From NCBI GenBank assembly GCA_027593035.1, contig JAQCJQ010000007.1, forward strand, positions 1 to 43,490: 43,490 nt of DNA. The letters run 5' to 3'. The notes under the pieces were generated by a model. That model searched no databases. It was not told the origin of the DNA and saw only the letters and a program-made list of their open reading frames with translations. Shown here in pieces: positions 9,133 to 16,327 of the stretch. Position numbers and translations under genes: made by a program. How positions within the stretch are numbered: position 1 is the first letter of the stretch; each line of letters begins with the position of its first letter. The DNA comes from Bacteroidota bacterium. Its GTDB lineage: Bacteria; Bacteroidota; Bacteroidia; Flavobacteriales_D; Sanyastnellaceae.

Positions 9133-10248
9133 TTAGGTGAACATATCCCGCACCTTCTCAAAAAATCCTTTCTCTTGGTGGTCCGCATCCGGTTCGAAAT
9201 TGCTCGAATCGCGCAATTGTTCCAGCAGTGATTTCTCTTCGTCCGTGAGTTTTTTTGGCGTCCAGACGTTGATGTTGATCAGCATGTCCCCGCTCCCGTA
9301 ACTGTCCACCGAGGGCAAGCCCTTTCCGCGCAATCGGACGATGCGCCCACTTTGCGTGCCGGGTTCAATTTTGATCTTCGCTTTCCCATCGATGATCGGC
9401 ACTTCCGCACTCGCTCCCAAGGCGGCATCCGTGAAGGGGATGTACAAATCGTAATGGATGTTTTTTCCGTTGCGCTGCAAATACGCATGGGGAATGGCTT
9501 CAATCACCACCAACAAATCCCCTGCCACACCACCCATCGGCGCACCGTTTCCTTCACCACGAACGTTGAGCTGCATGCCATCTTCAACGCCCGCTGGAAT
9601 TTGGATGGCCACAACCGATTCCTTTCGAACCATGCCCCATTCATCGGACCCTTGCGGGCGTTTCTTCACCGACTGGCCGCTACCCTGACACTGCGGACAG
9701 GTTGACGCCGTCTGCATTTGGCCCAGAATGGTGTTTTGAATTCGACGCACCTGCCCTGTTCCTCCACACGTTTGGCAATCACTGTATTCCGCCCCTTCCG
9801 CTTGCACTTGCTTCAGCACTTTGACCTTCTTCTCCACGCCAGAAGCGATTTCTTCCAAGGTCATCTTCACCTTAATGCGAAGATTGGATCCCTTCATGCG
9901 ACGACGACGACCTCCGCCACCTCCACCAGAATTCCCGCCAAACGCACCTCCGAAAACATCACCGAACTGGCTGAAGATGTCGTCCATATTCATGCCACCA
10001 AATCCGCCGCCACCGGGACCTCCTTTCAATCCATCGTGGCCAAAACGATCATACTTGGCTCGTTTTTGGTCGTCTTGAAGGACTTCGTATGCTTCCGCCG
10101 CTTCCTTGAATTTTTCTTCCGCACTCGCGTCATCCGGGTTTTTATCCGGATGGTGCTTCAGGGCCAGTTTCCGATAGGCCTTTTTGATATCTGAATCAGA
10201 GGCTTGACGGCCTACTCCCAAAATCTCATAGTAATCGCGCTTTGCCAT
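9133..10248 (-). CDS. dnaJ: Chaperone DnaJ with a single zinc centre
   Basis: A 371-residue co-chaperone that stimulates DnaK. The J domain (1-70) has the HPD triad at 33-35. A Gly/Phe-rich segment (about 70-115) follows, with a [10 protein letters not shown] run and a basic RRRR patch. The cysteine-rich region has only two CxxCxGxG motifs, CQTCGGTG (158-165) and CPQCQGSG (184-191), against four in E. coli. Their spacing matches repeats 2 and 3, so zinc centre II is kept and centre I is missing. Two C-terminal beta-sandwich substrate domains are complete. Directly downstream of grpE (18-base gap). Confidence 0.95.
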   Translation of the reverse strand: MAKRDYYEILGVGRQASDSDIKKAYRKLALKHHPDKNPDDASAEEKFKEAAEAYEVLQDDQKRAKYDRFGHDGLKGGPGGGGFGGMNMDDIFSQFGDVFGGAFGGNSGGGGGGRRRRMKGSNLRIKVKMTLEEIASGVEKKVKVLKQVQAEGAEYSDCQTCGGTGQVRRIQNTILGQMQTASTCPQCQGSGQSVKKRPQGSDEWGMVRKESVVAIQIPAGVEDGMQLNVRGEGNGAPMGGVAGDLLVVIEAIPHAYLQRNGKNIHYDLYIPFTDAALGASAEVPIIDGKAKIKIEPGTQSGRIVRLRGKGLPSVDSYGSGDMLININVWTPKKLTDEEKSLLEQLRDSSNFEPDADHQEKGFFEKVRDMFT

Positions 10249-10266
10249 CTGTCTCCTTTCTACTGA

Positions 10267-10839
10267 TTATTCTCCTACCACCACTTTGGCATACCGGATG
10301 ACCGTTTCATTGAGCAGGTATCCTGACTCCACCACATCCACGACCTTGCCTGACAATTCAGGCGAGGGAATGCGCGTAATGGCTTCATGGAAATCCACAT
10401 CAAAAACATCCCCGGCATTGACCGCCATCACTGTGACGCCCTGCGACTCCATCAATTGTCTGAATTTGTTGTGAATCAACTGCTGGCCTTCTTTGAGGGC
10501 CGCTGCATCTTCTGATGCGCTTGAAGCAACCTCGGCTCGGACAAAATCATCCAAGACGGGCAACATCTTCTCAATGGAATCACGGGATGCGGTGCGGATC
10601 AACTCCACCCGCTCCCGCATGGTGCGTTTTCGATAATTATCAAACTCGGCATACAAACGCAAATAGCGATCCTGCCAATCCGTCTGCTCTTCTGATACGG
10701 GTTCTGCGTTTGGATCGGCCTCCTCGACCGGCACGGCAGTTTCCGTTGCGTTCTCCTCGGTGGCAGTCCCTTCGGAAGCCGACGTCGCTGCGGTGTCAGC
10801 TTCGTCTCCTGCAGACGCGTTTTTTGGTTCTAAGTCCAT
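10267..10839 (-). CDS. grpE: Nucleotide exchange factor GrpE
   Basis: A 190-residue DnaK nucleotide exchange factor. The first 55 residues are acidic and low in complexity (Glu, Ala, Thr), followed by the long helix YLRLYAEFDNYRKRTMRER and the C-terminal beta domain ending GYLLNETVIRYAKVVVGE, all typical of GrpE. First gene of a minus-strand series that continues with dnaJ. DnaK itself is not in this window. A candidate promoter lies about 25 bases upstream. Confidence 0.96.
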   Translation of the reverse strand: MDLEPKNASAGDEADTAATSASEGTATEENATETAVPVEEADPNAEPVSEEQTDWQDRYLRLYAEFDNYRKRTMRERVELIRTASRDSIEKMLPVLDDFVRAEVASSASEDAAALKEGQQLIHNKFRQLMESQGVTVMAVNAGDVFDVDFHEAITRIPSPELSGKVVDVVESGYLLNETVIRYAKVVVGE

Positions 10840-10864
10840 ATTCCTTGATTTGAATCCATCCTCT

Positions 10865-10896
10865 CAAATCCAGTGCCACAAGCAAGATGCGGACAA
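10865..10896 (-). promoter_or_regulatory. Candidate Bacteroidota-type promoter for grpE-dnaJ
   Basis: On the minus strand a TTG (10894-10896) is followed after 21 bases by TGGATTTG (10865-10872), one mismatch from the TAnnTTTG -7 element. It ends 25 bases before the grpE ATG. No CIRCE-like inverted repeat is seen. Confidence 0.35.
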
Positions 10897-10915
10897 CCTG
10901 TCAGTGTTGATCGGA

Positions 10916-11506
10916 TTAGAGACGTGCTACGTGTCGGTCAATTTGTCGGTGTAGCTCCATGCCGCGTAAATTCTTCCCGATGATCACCCCGTTCTCATCC
11001 ACTAAATAGCTCATTGGAATGGAATTCACTCCATACACGGCTGCTGCCTCACTGTTCCAACGCTTCAAATCCGAAACGTGGTTCTTCCAAACCAAACCAT
11101 CCGCATCAATCGCCGCCTCCCAGCGTGCTACATCGCTGTCCAATGACACGCTGTACACGTCAAAACCGTCGGCCGATTTGAACTTGGCTTTTTTGTACTT
11201 ATTGTAGGCGTTGACTACATTGGGATTCTCCCTTCTGCATGGACCACACCAGGAAGCCCAAAAGTCAATCAAGACCAGGTTCCCACGCAGCTCACTCAAC
11301 TTCATGGACTTGCCCTTGGGGTTGTTCAGCGCAATTTCAGGCGCGGTGTCTCCGATACCCGTTCCCACACGTCCACTCGGAACCACTTTTTGGTCGATGA
11401 TTTCAGTCGATCCCCTGCGCGAAGGCGCTTCCATTTCTACGACAGCACTGATCCACACGCCGGCAGCTATCGCCGCTGCACCCAATCCTATTTTCCATGT
11501 CAACAT
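10916..11506 (-). CDS. TlpA/ResA-type thiol-disulfide oxidoreductase
   Basis: A 196-residue protein with an N-terminal membrane anchor or signal (residues 5-22, Ala/Ile rich) and a thioredoxin-fold domain in the periplasm. The active site WCGPC has C87 and C90, and the fold is of the AhpC/TSA-redoxin type (GDTAPEIALNNPKGK). The cis-proline loop reads SIPMSYLVDENG. It likely reduces periplasmic disulfides, for example in cytochrome c maturation, but no partner is nearby. It lies 17 bases behind murA on the same strand and is probably cotranscribed with it. Confidence 0.88.
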   Translation of the reverse strand: MLTWKIGLGAAAIAAGVWISAVVEMEAPSRRGSTEIIDQKVVPSGRVGTGIGDTAPEIALNNPKGKSMKLSELRGNLVLIDFWASWCGPCRRENPNVVNAYNKYKKAKFKSADGFDVYSVSLDSDVARWEAAIDADGLVWKNHVSDLKRWNSEAAAVYGVNSIPMSYLVDENGVIIGKNLRGMELHRQIDRHVARL

Positions 11507-11523
11507 GGAGGCAATTTACAACT

Positions 11524-12834
11524 TCATTCCACCCTTTCAATGCTTGCGCCCAAAGCTTTAAGCCTCCCTTCGATGTCCTGATAGCCTCGATCGATCTGAC
11601 CGATGTTGTGAATAATGGATTCCCCTTCCGCTGATAAAGCCGCAATGAGGAGCGAAACACCGGCGCGAATATCTGGGGATGTCATCGTGACACCGCGCAA
11701 AGGACTCTTGTGATCCATACCGATGACCGTAGCTCGGTGCGGATCACAGAGGATGATTTGAGCCCCCATATCGATGAGTTTGTCCGTGAAGAACAAGCGG
11801 CTTTCAAACATCTTCTGATGAATCAACACGCTTCCTCGAGCCTGCGTTGCTGTGACCAGAATGATGGACAGCAAATCGGGCGTAAATCCGGGCCAAGGGG
11901 CGTCCGCGACGGTCAGAATCGAGCCATCGATGAACGTGTCAATTTCGTAACTCTCCTGCGCCGGGACGAACAAGTCATCCCCCCGACGTTCCAAGGCAAT
12001 GCCCATGCGTTTGAACACCCTTGGGATCATACCCAACTCGTCATACGCCACATCCTTGATGGTGATGCTGCTGCGGGTCATGGCCGCCAAACCGATGAAA
12101 CTCCCGATTTCAATCATGTCAGGAAGGCACCGATGGTCTGTTCCTCCAAGTTTTTCAACTCCTTCAATGATCAACAAGTTCGATCCAATGCCACTGATCT
12201 GACCGCCCATGCGGTTGATCATCTTGCACAACTGCTGCAAATAGGGCTCGCACGCCGCGTTGTAGATCGTGGTCGTGCCTTTGGCCATGCAAGCCGCCAT
12301 GACGATGTTGGCCGTGCCGGTAACGGACGCTTCGTCCAACAGCATGGACGTCCCAATCAAGCCGTCGCCCGCTGATGCTTCGAAGAATCCGCTTTTCGCG
12401 TCATAGGTGAACGTCGCTCCCAAGGCTTCGAATCCGATGAAGTGCGTGTCCATTCGGCGGCGTCCAATCTTATCTCCTCCGGGTTTGGGAATGGCGCCTT
12501 GTCCAAATCGAGCGAGCAACGGACCGAGCACCATGGTTGACCCGCGCAACGACCCTCCTTTTTCGCTGAACTCCTTCGTTTTGAAGTAATCCAAGTTGAC
12601 ATCATCTGCCTGGAAACGAAAAGCTCCCGGGCCCTGCTTTTGCGTTTTCACGCCCATGCTCGAAAGCAAATCAATCAACTTATTGACATCGACGATATCG
12701 GGTAAATTGGAAATGTTGACGGGCTCAGCCGTTAGCAATACGGCACACAAAATCTGCAACGCCTCGTTCTTGGCCCCTTGAGGAATGACCTCTCCAGACA
12801 ACTTTTTTCCTCCTTGAATGATAAAACTGGCCAT
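11524..12834 (-). CDS. murA: UDP-N-acetylglucosamine 1-carboxyvinyltransferase, Asp-type active site
   Basis: Catalyses the first committed step of peptidoglycan synthesis, transfer of enolpyruvate from PEP to UDP-GlcNAc. At 436 residues it is slightly longer than the roughly 420 of E. coli MurA. The substrate lysine/asparagine pair is present (GAKNEAL, K22 N23). The mobile loop is PGGDKIGRRRMDTHF: the cysteine that fosfomycin alkylates in most MurA proteins is replaced by aspartate (D121). The same Cys-to-Asp change makes Mycobacterium, Chlamydia and Borrelia MurA insensitive to fosfomycin. DUF4290 lies 179 bases upstream; tlpA follows closely. Confidence 0.96.
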   Translation of the reverse strand: MASFIIQGGKKLSGEVIPQGAKNEALQILCAVLLTAEPVNISNLPDIVDVNKLIDLLSSMGVKTQKQGPGAFRFQADDVNLDYFKTKEFSEKGGSLRGSTMVLGPLLARFGQGAIPKPGGDKIGRRRMDTHFIGFEALGATFTYDAKSGFFEASAGDGLIGTSMLLDEASVTGTANIVMAACMAKGTTTIYNAACEPYLQQLCKMINRMGGQISGIGSNLLIIEGVEKLGGTDHRCLPDMIEIGSFIGLAAMTRSSITIKDVAYDELGMIPRVFKRMGIALERRGDDLFVPAQESYEIDTFIDGSILTVADAPWPGFTPDLLSIILVTATQARGSVLIHQKMFESRLFFTDKLIDMGAQIILCDPHRATVIGMDHKSPLRGVTMTSPDIRAGVSLLIAALSAEGESIIHNIGQIDRGYQDIEGRLKALGASIERVE

Positions 12835-12891
12835 ATTGGGACTCTTCTCTTGTGTTTATTCTCTGTCTTTGCGCTTTCGAACAAAGGCGCC

Positions 12892-12915
12892 TTCCTTCAA
12901 GATCATTCCTTCAAG
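12892..12915. repeat. Paired 10-base direct repeat upstream of murA
   Basis: TTCCTTCAAG occurs at 12892-12901 and again at 12906-12915, separated by ATCA. A short GC-containing hairpin (AGGAGCT, 3-base loop, AGCTCTT) starts at once after the second copy. The pair lies 58-81 bases upstream of the murA start codon and could be an operator; no function is shown. Confidence 0.4.
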
Positions 12916-13013
12916 GAGCTAGCAGCTCTTCGAAATAACGGCATGACAAAACACAGATGCAGGCTTCCGTCAAAACTTTTCGACAGGAAGTCACGGACAA
13001 GAACCCAAGAAAA

Positions 13014-13634
13014 TTAGCGCTTCTTTTTCTTACCCTTCCAGCGGTCGAGGGCATCGCTTGTCTTGCGCTTGCTCTTCAAGATTTCGGCGGAACTCACCAA
13101 TTCAATGTCCTCCGCCAAAATCAATTGGCCTTCACTCATCTCTTTCAGCTGCTCGCGGATCAAGGCATTTTCAACCGTACTGCGATTCCAGGTCAAAAAA
13201 TGACGCTTCATGAGGTTGGCAATGGTCAAGACCAACGCGGCCTTCTCCTCGCCTTCTTCATACGCCTTCGCTTTTTCGATCAACTCCCGCGTCATCGCAC
13301 CGTAGTGACCCAACCGCGAAGTCGCGCCGGGATACGTTAGACGACCGGGCTTTTCTTCTCGGGATTCTCTCGTTGGGCGCTCATATGGACAATCCACATC
13401 CAAGTCGTAATCCGCCATGTAGAACAGCTGTCCCCAAAGTTTTTTCTCGGCGTCGTCCTTGTCTCCCTCCTGGGCGACAATGGACCCCATGATACTCACA
13501 ATCGCGACCGCACACCGATTGCGTTCTTCGCGATCGGCCAATGATTTAAGATGACTGACCATCTGATGAATGGTTCTCCCGTACTCCGGAATGGAGAGGT
13601 CATCGCGGGTGCTGTTGTACGTCATTTCAAGCAT
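13014..13634 (-). CDS. DUF4290 domain protein (Bacteroidota-specific)
   Basis: A 206-residue soluble protein of unknown function. The family hallmarks are the start MTYNSTRDDLSIPEYGR, a second conserved block KLWGQLFYMADYDLDVDCPYERP, and a highly basic tail ending in a run of lysines and arginine. The family is found next to murA in many Bacteroidota, as here, which suggests a cell-envelope or RNA-related role but proves neither. The start at 13634 could instead be the ATG three codons later (13625), which begins the conserved block directly. Confidence 0.82.
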   Translation of the reverse strand: MLEMTYNSTRDDLSIPEYGRTIHQMVSHLKSLADREERNRCAVAIVSIMGSIVAQEGDKDDAEKKLWGQLFYMADYDLDVDCPYERPTRESREEKPGRLTYPGATSRLGHYGAMTRELIEKAKAYEEGEEKAALVLTIANLMKRHFLTWNRSTVENALIREQLKEMSEGQLILAEDIELVSSAEILKSKRKTSDALDRWKGKKKKR

Positions 13635-13676
13635 GGCCCGAAGTTACGGATATCCCGCGCCAATTGCACAACGCCT

Positions 13677-14267
13677 TTACCAAGATGGCCATTTGGCTGA
13701 ACGCCGTGCCATCAAATCGGTCATCAACTCCAAAAACCGCTCCTCCAAGACCGATGCTCCAATGACGTCCACCGCCTCAAAGAGCTGATCTAGATTTGAT
13801 TCCCAAGCCAATCGAGCATCCATCGAAGCGCACACCTTGATCATTTCCTCCCGGTCACCATACCCCATGAGCCAACGGTGCTGTACCATGGCATTCAGAA
13901 ACCGCTGGGATCGCTCGGGCATTTCCAATTGACGCTCACTCAGGATGGTTTCCACATGACCCACAAACTGCCCTAGCGGCCATGCGGGAAGTACCGCTTC
14001 AAAGTTTTGGGCGAGAAAGTGATCATGAAGCAAATCCAATCCGACGGCGGACATCCGCCCCAATACCGGGCGCAGGTCAGCCCGAGATGCGATCGAAGCC
14101 GGATGCGCATCGGCCTCTGAATCAATCCATCGATGCATCATCACGCCCTCTGCAATGGCATCAGGAAGCAAGCTGTGGGCACGGCCCTTGATGGCATCGC
14201 CCATGAAATTGCCCACCATCAAATGGGGGTCGGGACCGCCAATGACCAAATGGGCTAAATAATTCAT
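13677..14267 (-). CDS. ACP phosphodiesterase-like protein (DUF479)
   Basis: A 196-residue, mainly helical protein resembling acyl-carrier-protein phosphodiesterase AcpH, which removes the phosphopantetheine arm from ACP. Seen are MNYLAHLVIG, the metal-site block VGNFMGDAIKG, HRWIDSEADAHP (family form HRxID) and LDLLHDHFLAQNF. The open frame extends 20 codons upstream, but the ATG at 14267 gives the canonical MNYLAH start. Some relatives are annotated only as DUF479, and AcpH activity has been shown for few of them. It may be cotranscribed with the DUF4290 gene 42 bases downstream. Confidence 0.83.
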   Translation of the reverse strand: MNYLAHLVIGGPDPHLMVGNFMGDAIKGRAHSLLPDAIAEGVMMHRWIDSEADAHPASIASRADLRPVLGRMSAVGLDLLHDHFLAQNFEAVLPAWPLGQFVGHVETILSERQLEMPERSQRFLNAMVQHRWLMGYGDREEMIKVCASMDARLAWESNLDQLFEAVDVIGASVLEERFLELMTDLMARRSAKWPSW

Positions 14268-14333
14268 GGCGCGAATTTCGTTCGGCTCGCTCTGCGAGTT
14301 CACATTGCTACACAATTTTTTTTGCATACAAGC

Positions 14334-14364
14334 TTTGCTCCTGCCTTACACTTCCGTAAATTTG
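14334..14364 (+). promoter_or_regulatory. Bacteroidota-type promoter for tRNA-Gly
   Basis: TTTG at 14334-14337, a 19-base spacer, then TAAATTTG at 14357-14364, a full match to TAnnTTTG. The expected transcription start (near 14371) lies about 26 bases before the mature tRNA. Confidence 0.7.
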
Positions 14365-14396
14365 CCGTCCCTTGGTTTGAAAGCAAGCCAACGTCT

Positions 14397-14468
14397 GCGA
14401 GAATAGCTCAGTGGTAGAGCACAACCTTGCCAAGGTTGGGGTCGCGAGTTCGAATCTCGTTTCTCGCT
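14397..14468 (+). tRNA. tRNA-Gly (anticodon GCC)
   Basis: The 7-bp acceptor stem GCGAGAA/TTCTCGC is complete, the D arm contains AGTGGTAGA, the anticodon stem CAACC/GGTTG encloses TTGCCAA (anticodon GCC), and the T arm is GCGAG-TTCGAAT-CTCGT. The discriminator base is U. The CCA end is not encoded. Confidence 0.97.
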
Positions 14469-14473
14469 CAATG

Positions 14474-14504
14474 AAAAAGCCTCCCGTTGTGGGAGGCTTT
14501 TTTT
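14474..14504 (+). terminator. Rho-independent terminator after tRNA-Gly
   Basis: Stem GCCTCCC / GGGAGGC with loop GTTGT, preceded by five A and followed by seven T. Confidence 0.9.
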
Positions 14505-14520
14505 ATTCGTGGTAGCTTTG
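14487..14520 (+). promoter_or_regulatory. Candidate promoter for the cyclophilin gene
   Basis: TTG at 14487-14489 and TAGCTTTG (full TAnnTTTG match) at 14513-14520, with a 23-base spacer that overlaps the terminator loop. It lies 42 bases before the ATG at 14563. Confidence 0.5.
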
Positions 14521-14562
14521 CCGCGCTTCCAATAGATGAAGATTGACTGAATCCCAAGAACC

Positions 14563-14994
14563 ATGCACGCAACAATTACGACAGACCAAGGCACCTTGAA
14601 GGTGGAATTATTTGCGAAAGACGCTCCCAACACGGTGGCCAATTTTGTCAAACTCGCTAAAGAAGGCTTTTACAACGGCTTGAAGTTCCATAGGGTCATT
14701 CCCGGATTTGTCGCCCAAGGTGGCTGTCCACAAGGCATCGGAAGCGGTGGACCCGGTTACAACATCGATTGCGAATTGAACGGTGAGAACCAGTTCCACG
14801 ACAAGGGCGTATTGTCCATGGCCCACGCGGGTCGAAACACAGGCGGATCTCAGTTCTTCTTGGTTCACAGCCGAGAAACCACCTCACACCTTGATCGCCA
14901 GCACACGTGTTTTGGCAAGGTAACGGAAGGCTTGGACCTCGTAACTCAAATCGCACAAGGCGACACGTTCTCGGTCGAGATCGTCGAAGACTGA
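14563..14994 (+). CDS. Peptidyl-prolyl cis-trans isomerase, cyclophilin type
   Basis: A 143-residue single-domain cyclophilin without a signal peptide, so cytoplasmic. The catalytic arginine lies in [13 protein letters not shown], and the substrate pocket residues are in GSQFFLVHS and [12 protein letters not shown] histidine (RQHTCF) takes the place of the tryptophan that binds cyclosporin A in human CypA, as in most bacterial PpiB proteins. The gene ends one base before the stop codon of the convergent coiled-coil gene, so the two messages must overlap at their 3' ends unless one is terminated inside the other. Confidence 0.94.
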   Translation: MHATITTDQGTLKVELFAKDAPNTVANFVKLAKEGFYNGLKFHRVIPGFVAQGGCPQGIGSGGPGYNIDCELNGENQFHDKGVLSMAHAGRNTGGSQFFLVHSRETTSHLDRQHTCFGKVTEGLDLVTQIAQGDTFSVEIVED

Positions 14995-14995
14995 A

Positions 14996-15301
14996 TCAGT
15001 CACGAGCCCATTGGGCTCCAGATTCCAACGCGCGCATCATTTCCAGCAAAAGCAAATGGCTTTGAAGGGAGTACACACTGGAATGGGCGCGCAAATGCTG
15101 TCGCTCCAGCTGAATGCGTTCAAACGGCGTCACCAAGCCTTGGCTTTCTCGATCCAATGATTGAGCCCGGGCTTCACTCGCTTGTTTTGCCGCTTCATTT
15201 TGTTGAGCCAACGCCTGATTGAGTAGCGTGACTCTTTTTTCCAGACTGCTCAGTTGTGCCGTGTGCTCTTGGTCCCAAACCAATGCGTCGGCCCCTGGCA
15301 C
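14996..15301 (-). CDS. Small coiled-coil protein, unrecognised
   Basis: No family was recognised. The 101 residues (from a GTG at 15301) contain a heptad-rich helix, LSSLEKRVTLLNQALAQQN, then a Gln/Ala/Glu-rich middle and a second amphipathic segment LQSHLLLLEMMRALESG. There is no signal peptide. The open frame continues upstream to 15499, but that part is antisense to the ABA4-like gene and looks like its shadow. No ATG exists in the well-behaved part, so GTG (15301) or TTG (15283) must be the start; this weakens the call. Divergent from the ABA4-like gene with only about 33 bases between the chosen starts. Confidence 0.45.
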   Translation of the reverse strand: MPGADALVWDQEHTAQLSSLEKRVTLLNQALAQQNEAAKQASEARAQSLDRESQGLVTPFERIQLERQHLRAHSSVYSLQSHLLLLEMMRALESGAQWARD

Positions 15302-15334
15302 TTCATCGGCCCCATCGCGATTTGGTTTCTCGTC

Positions 15335-15622
15335 ATGGGTCTGAATCCACAAGGCCTCGCAGACTTCATGAACAGCGGATCTCACCCCGATGGGTTTTTG
15401 GCGGGGCTGGCCGAGGGGATGGGGACAAAGGCGGGAATTACCGCTCTGTGGGCACACGTGGTAGCCGGCGATATTGCTGTGACGCGGTGGATTTGGCAAG
15501 ACAGCCTCAAGCGCGCTGCGCGGCCTTGGTCAACTCGAATTGCCGTCTTTTTTGGCGTGATGATGATGCCTTTGGGGCTCGCTCTTCACCTGCTACTTCG
15601 AAGCGGGAAACCCCGTGGCTAA
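15335..15622 (+). CDS. Short ABA4-like (DUF4281) membrane protein
   Basis: The C-terminal half of an ABA4-like protein is clear: TALWAHVVAGDIAVTRWIWQ corresponds to the family W-x-H-x3-x-D-x3-x-R-W block, and VMMMPLGLALHLLLR to the terminal G-P-x-G-L membrane segment. With the ATG at 15335 the protein has 95 residues; family members usually have about 140-150, with two more N-terminal membrane segments. The frame is open upstream to a stop at 15224, offering TTG 15254 or GTG 15263 as starts and adding one further hydrophobic stretch (IGPIAIWFLVMG). The gene may be truncated at its 5' end. Enzymatic role unknown. Confidence 0.6.
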   Translation: MGLNPQGLADFMNSGSHPDGFLAGLAEGMGTKAGITALWAHVVAGDIAVTRWIWQDSLKRAARPWSTRIAVFFGVMMMPLGLALHLLLRSGKPRG

Positions 15623-15642
15623 CGGCTAGGAATCCCGTGATT

Positions 15643-16047
15643 TCAGTCCCTTCGAATCCAAACGCAGTTTCTGAAAACACCGTTGCATTTCTCTTTGATT
15701 CGATTGCCGGCCACCCTGTATTCGGTCTGCTGCATTGTACCTAAAATAGGAGTGTACTGAAATGACGCGCTGTCCGGGTAGAGTATGACTGCAATGGTCG
15801 TGTCCACATGTAAAAAGCTATACGTCCCAGAATGTGCTTCACCGTTCTGAAATTCAAACGTGTAATATCCTGGGATTCCGTCGGCGATATCCGCGTCCTC
15901 AAACACCATCAATTCCGGTCCGTTTTCTTCGCAATTGGAACATCCGCTATCAACGTCAATGTCATACGTCCCCAAGATTTTCTCTTGGATGGGTTTGCAC
16001 CCAAACAAAGCAAGAGAGCAACTCAAAAACACGATCACGGATTTCAT
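15643..16047 (-). CDS. Small lipoprotein
   Basis: 134 residues with a lipoprotein signal: MKSVIVFLSCSLALFGC, lipobox LFGC, acylated cysteine at residue 17. The mature part is rich in acidic residues and has a CSNC motif and two further cysteines near the C-terminus (KCNGVFRNC), which could form disulfides. A segment of alternating hydrophobic residues (TIAVILYP, FQYTPIL) suggests a small lipocalin-like beta fold, but this is only an impression. The start at 16047 is chosen because it begins the signal peptide; the open frame runs 24 codons further. Convergent with the ABA4-like gene (20-base gap). Confidence 0.7.
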   Translation of the reverse strand: MKSVIVFLSCSLALFGCKPIQEKILGTYDIDVDSGCSNCEENGPELMVFEDADIADGIPGYYTFEFQNGEAHSGTYSFLHVDTTIAVILYPDSASFQYTPILGTMQQTEYRVAGNRIKEKCNGVFRNCVWIRRD

Positions 16048-16210
16048 ATCCATCAATATCGGGAAAACTCGGCGAAATGCGATGGATTCGCTGATACCAC
16101 AACTGAAATCACACTCCATTCATCGCGCCTTTCGCGATTCAACTCAACTCCCGATATCGCTGAGCACCGATGCATTAGCAATACCGAATGCCTGAAGCCG
16201 TTCACCCCTA

Positions 16211-16250
16211 AAACCAAAAACGGGAGACCGCATCGCTGCAATCCCCCCGT
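16211..16250 (-). repeat. Orphan copy of the tRNA-Leu terminator (direct repeat A)
   Basis: The 33 bases at 16211-16243 are identical to 19394-19426. Read on the minus strand they form a hairpin with GCGA tetraloop (about 11 bp, one G.U where copy B has A-U) followed by TTTTTGG. No minus-strand gene lies within 3 kb upstream of it, since the intervening gene runs on the other strand. Best read as a duplicate left by insertion or recombination. Confidence 0.8.
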
Positions 16251-16327
16251 GAACCAAAATGTTAAACTTCACACAATTAGCGAAGGAGGGCTATATTCAG
16301 GAAGTTAAAAAAACACGTTTGCCTTCA

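Noticed and set aside
9821-10078. Proline-rich plus-strand frame opposite the Gly/Phe region of dnaJ
   Set aside because: The proline runs are only the complement of the glycine codons of dnaJ.
15256-15744. 162-codon plus-strand frame overlapping the ABA4-like and lipoprotein genes
   Set aside because: Arg/Pro/Ser-rich composition typical of a shadow frame; the ABA4-like frame explains the region better.
16048-16210. Short inverted repeats (ATCGCG-CTTT-CGCGAT type, and ATATCGGGA/TCCCGATAT) upstream of the lipoprotein gene
   Set aside because: Short stems with no link to a promoter or T run; expected by chance in a 280-base gap.
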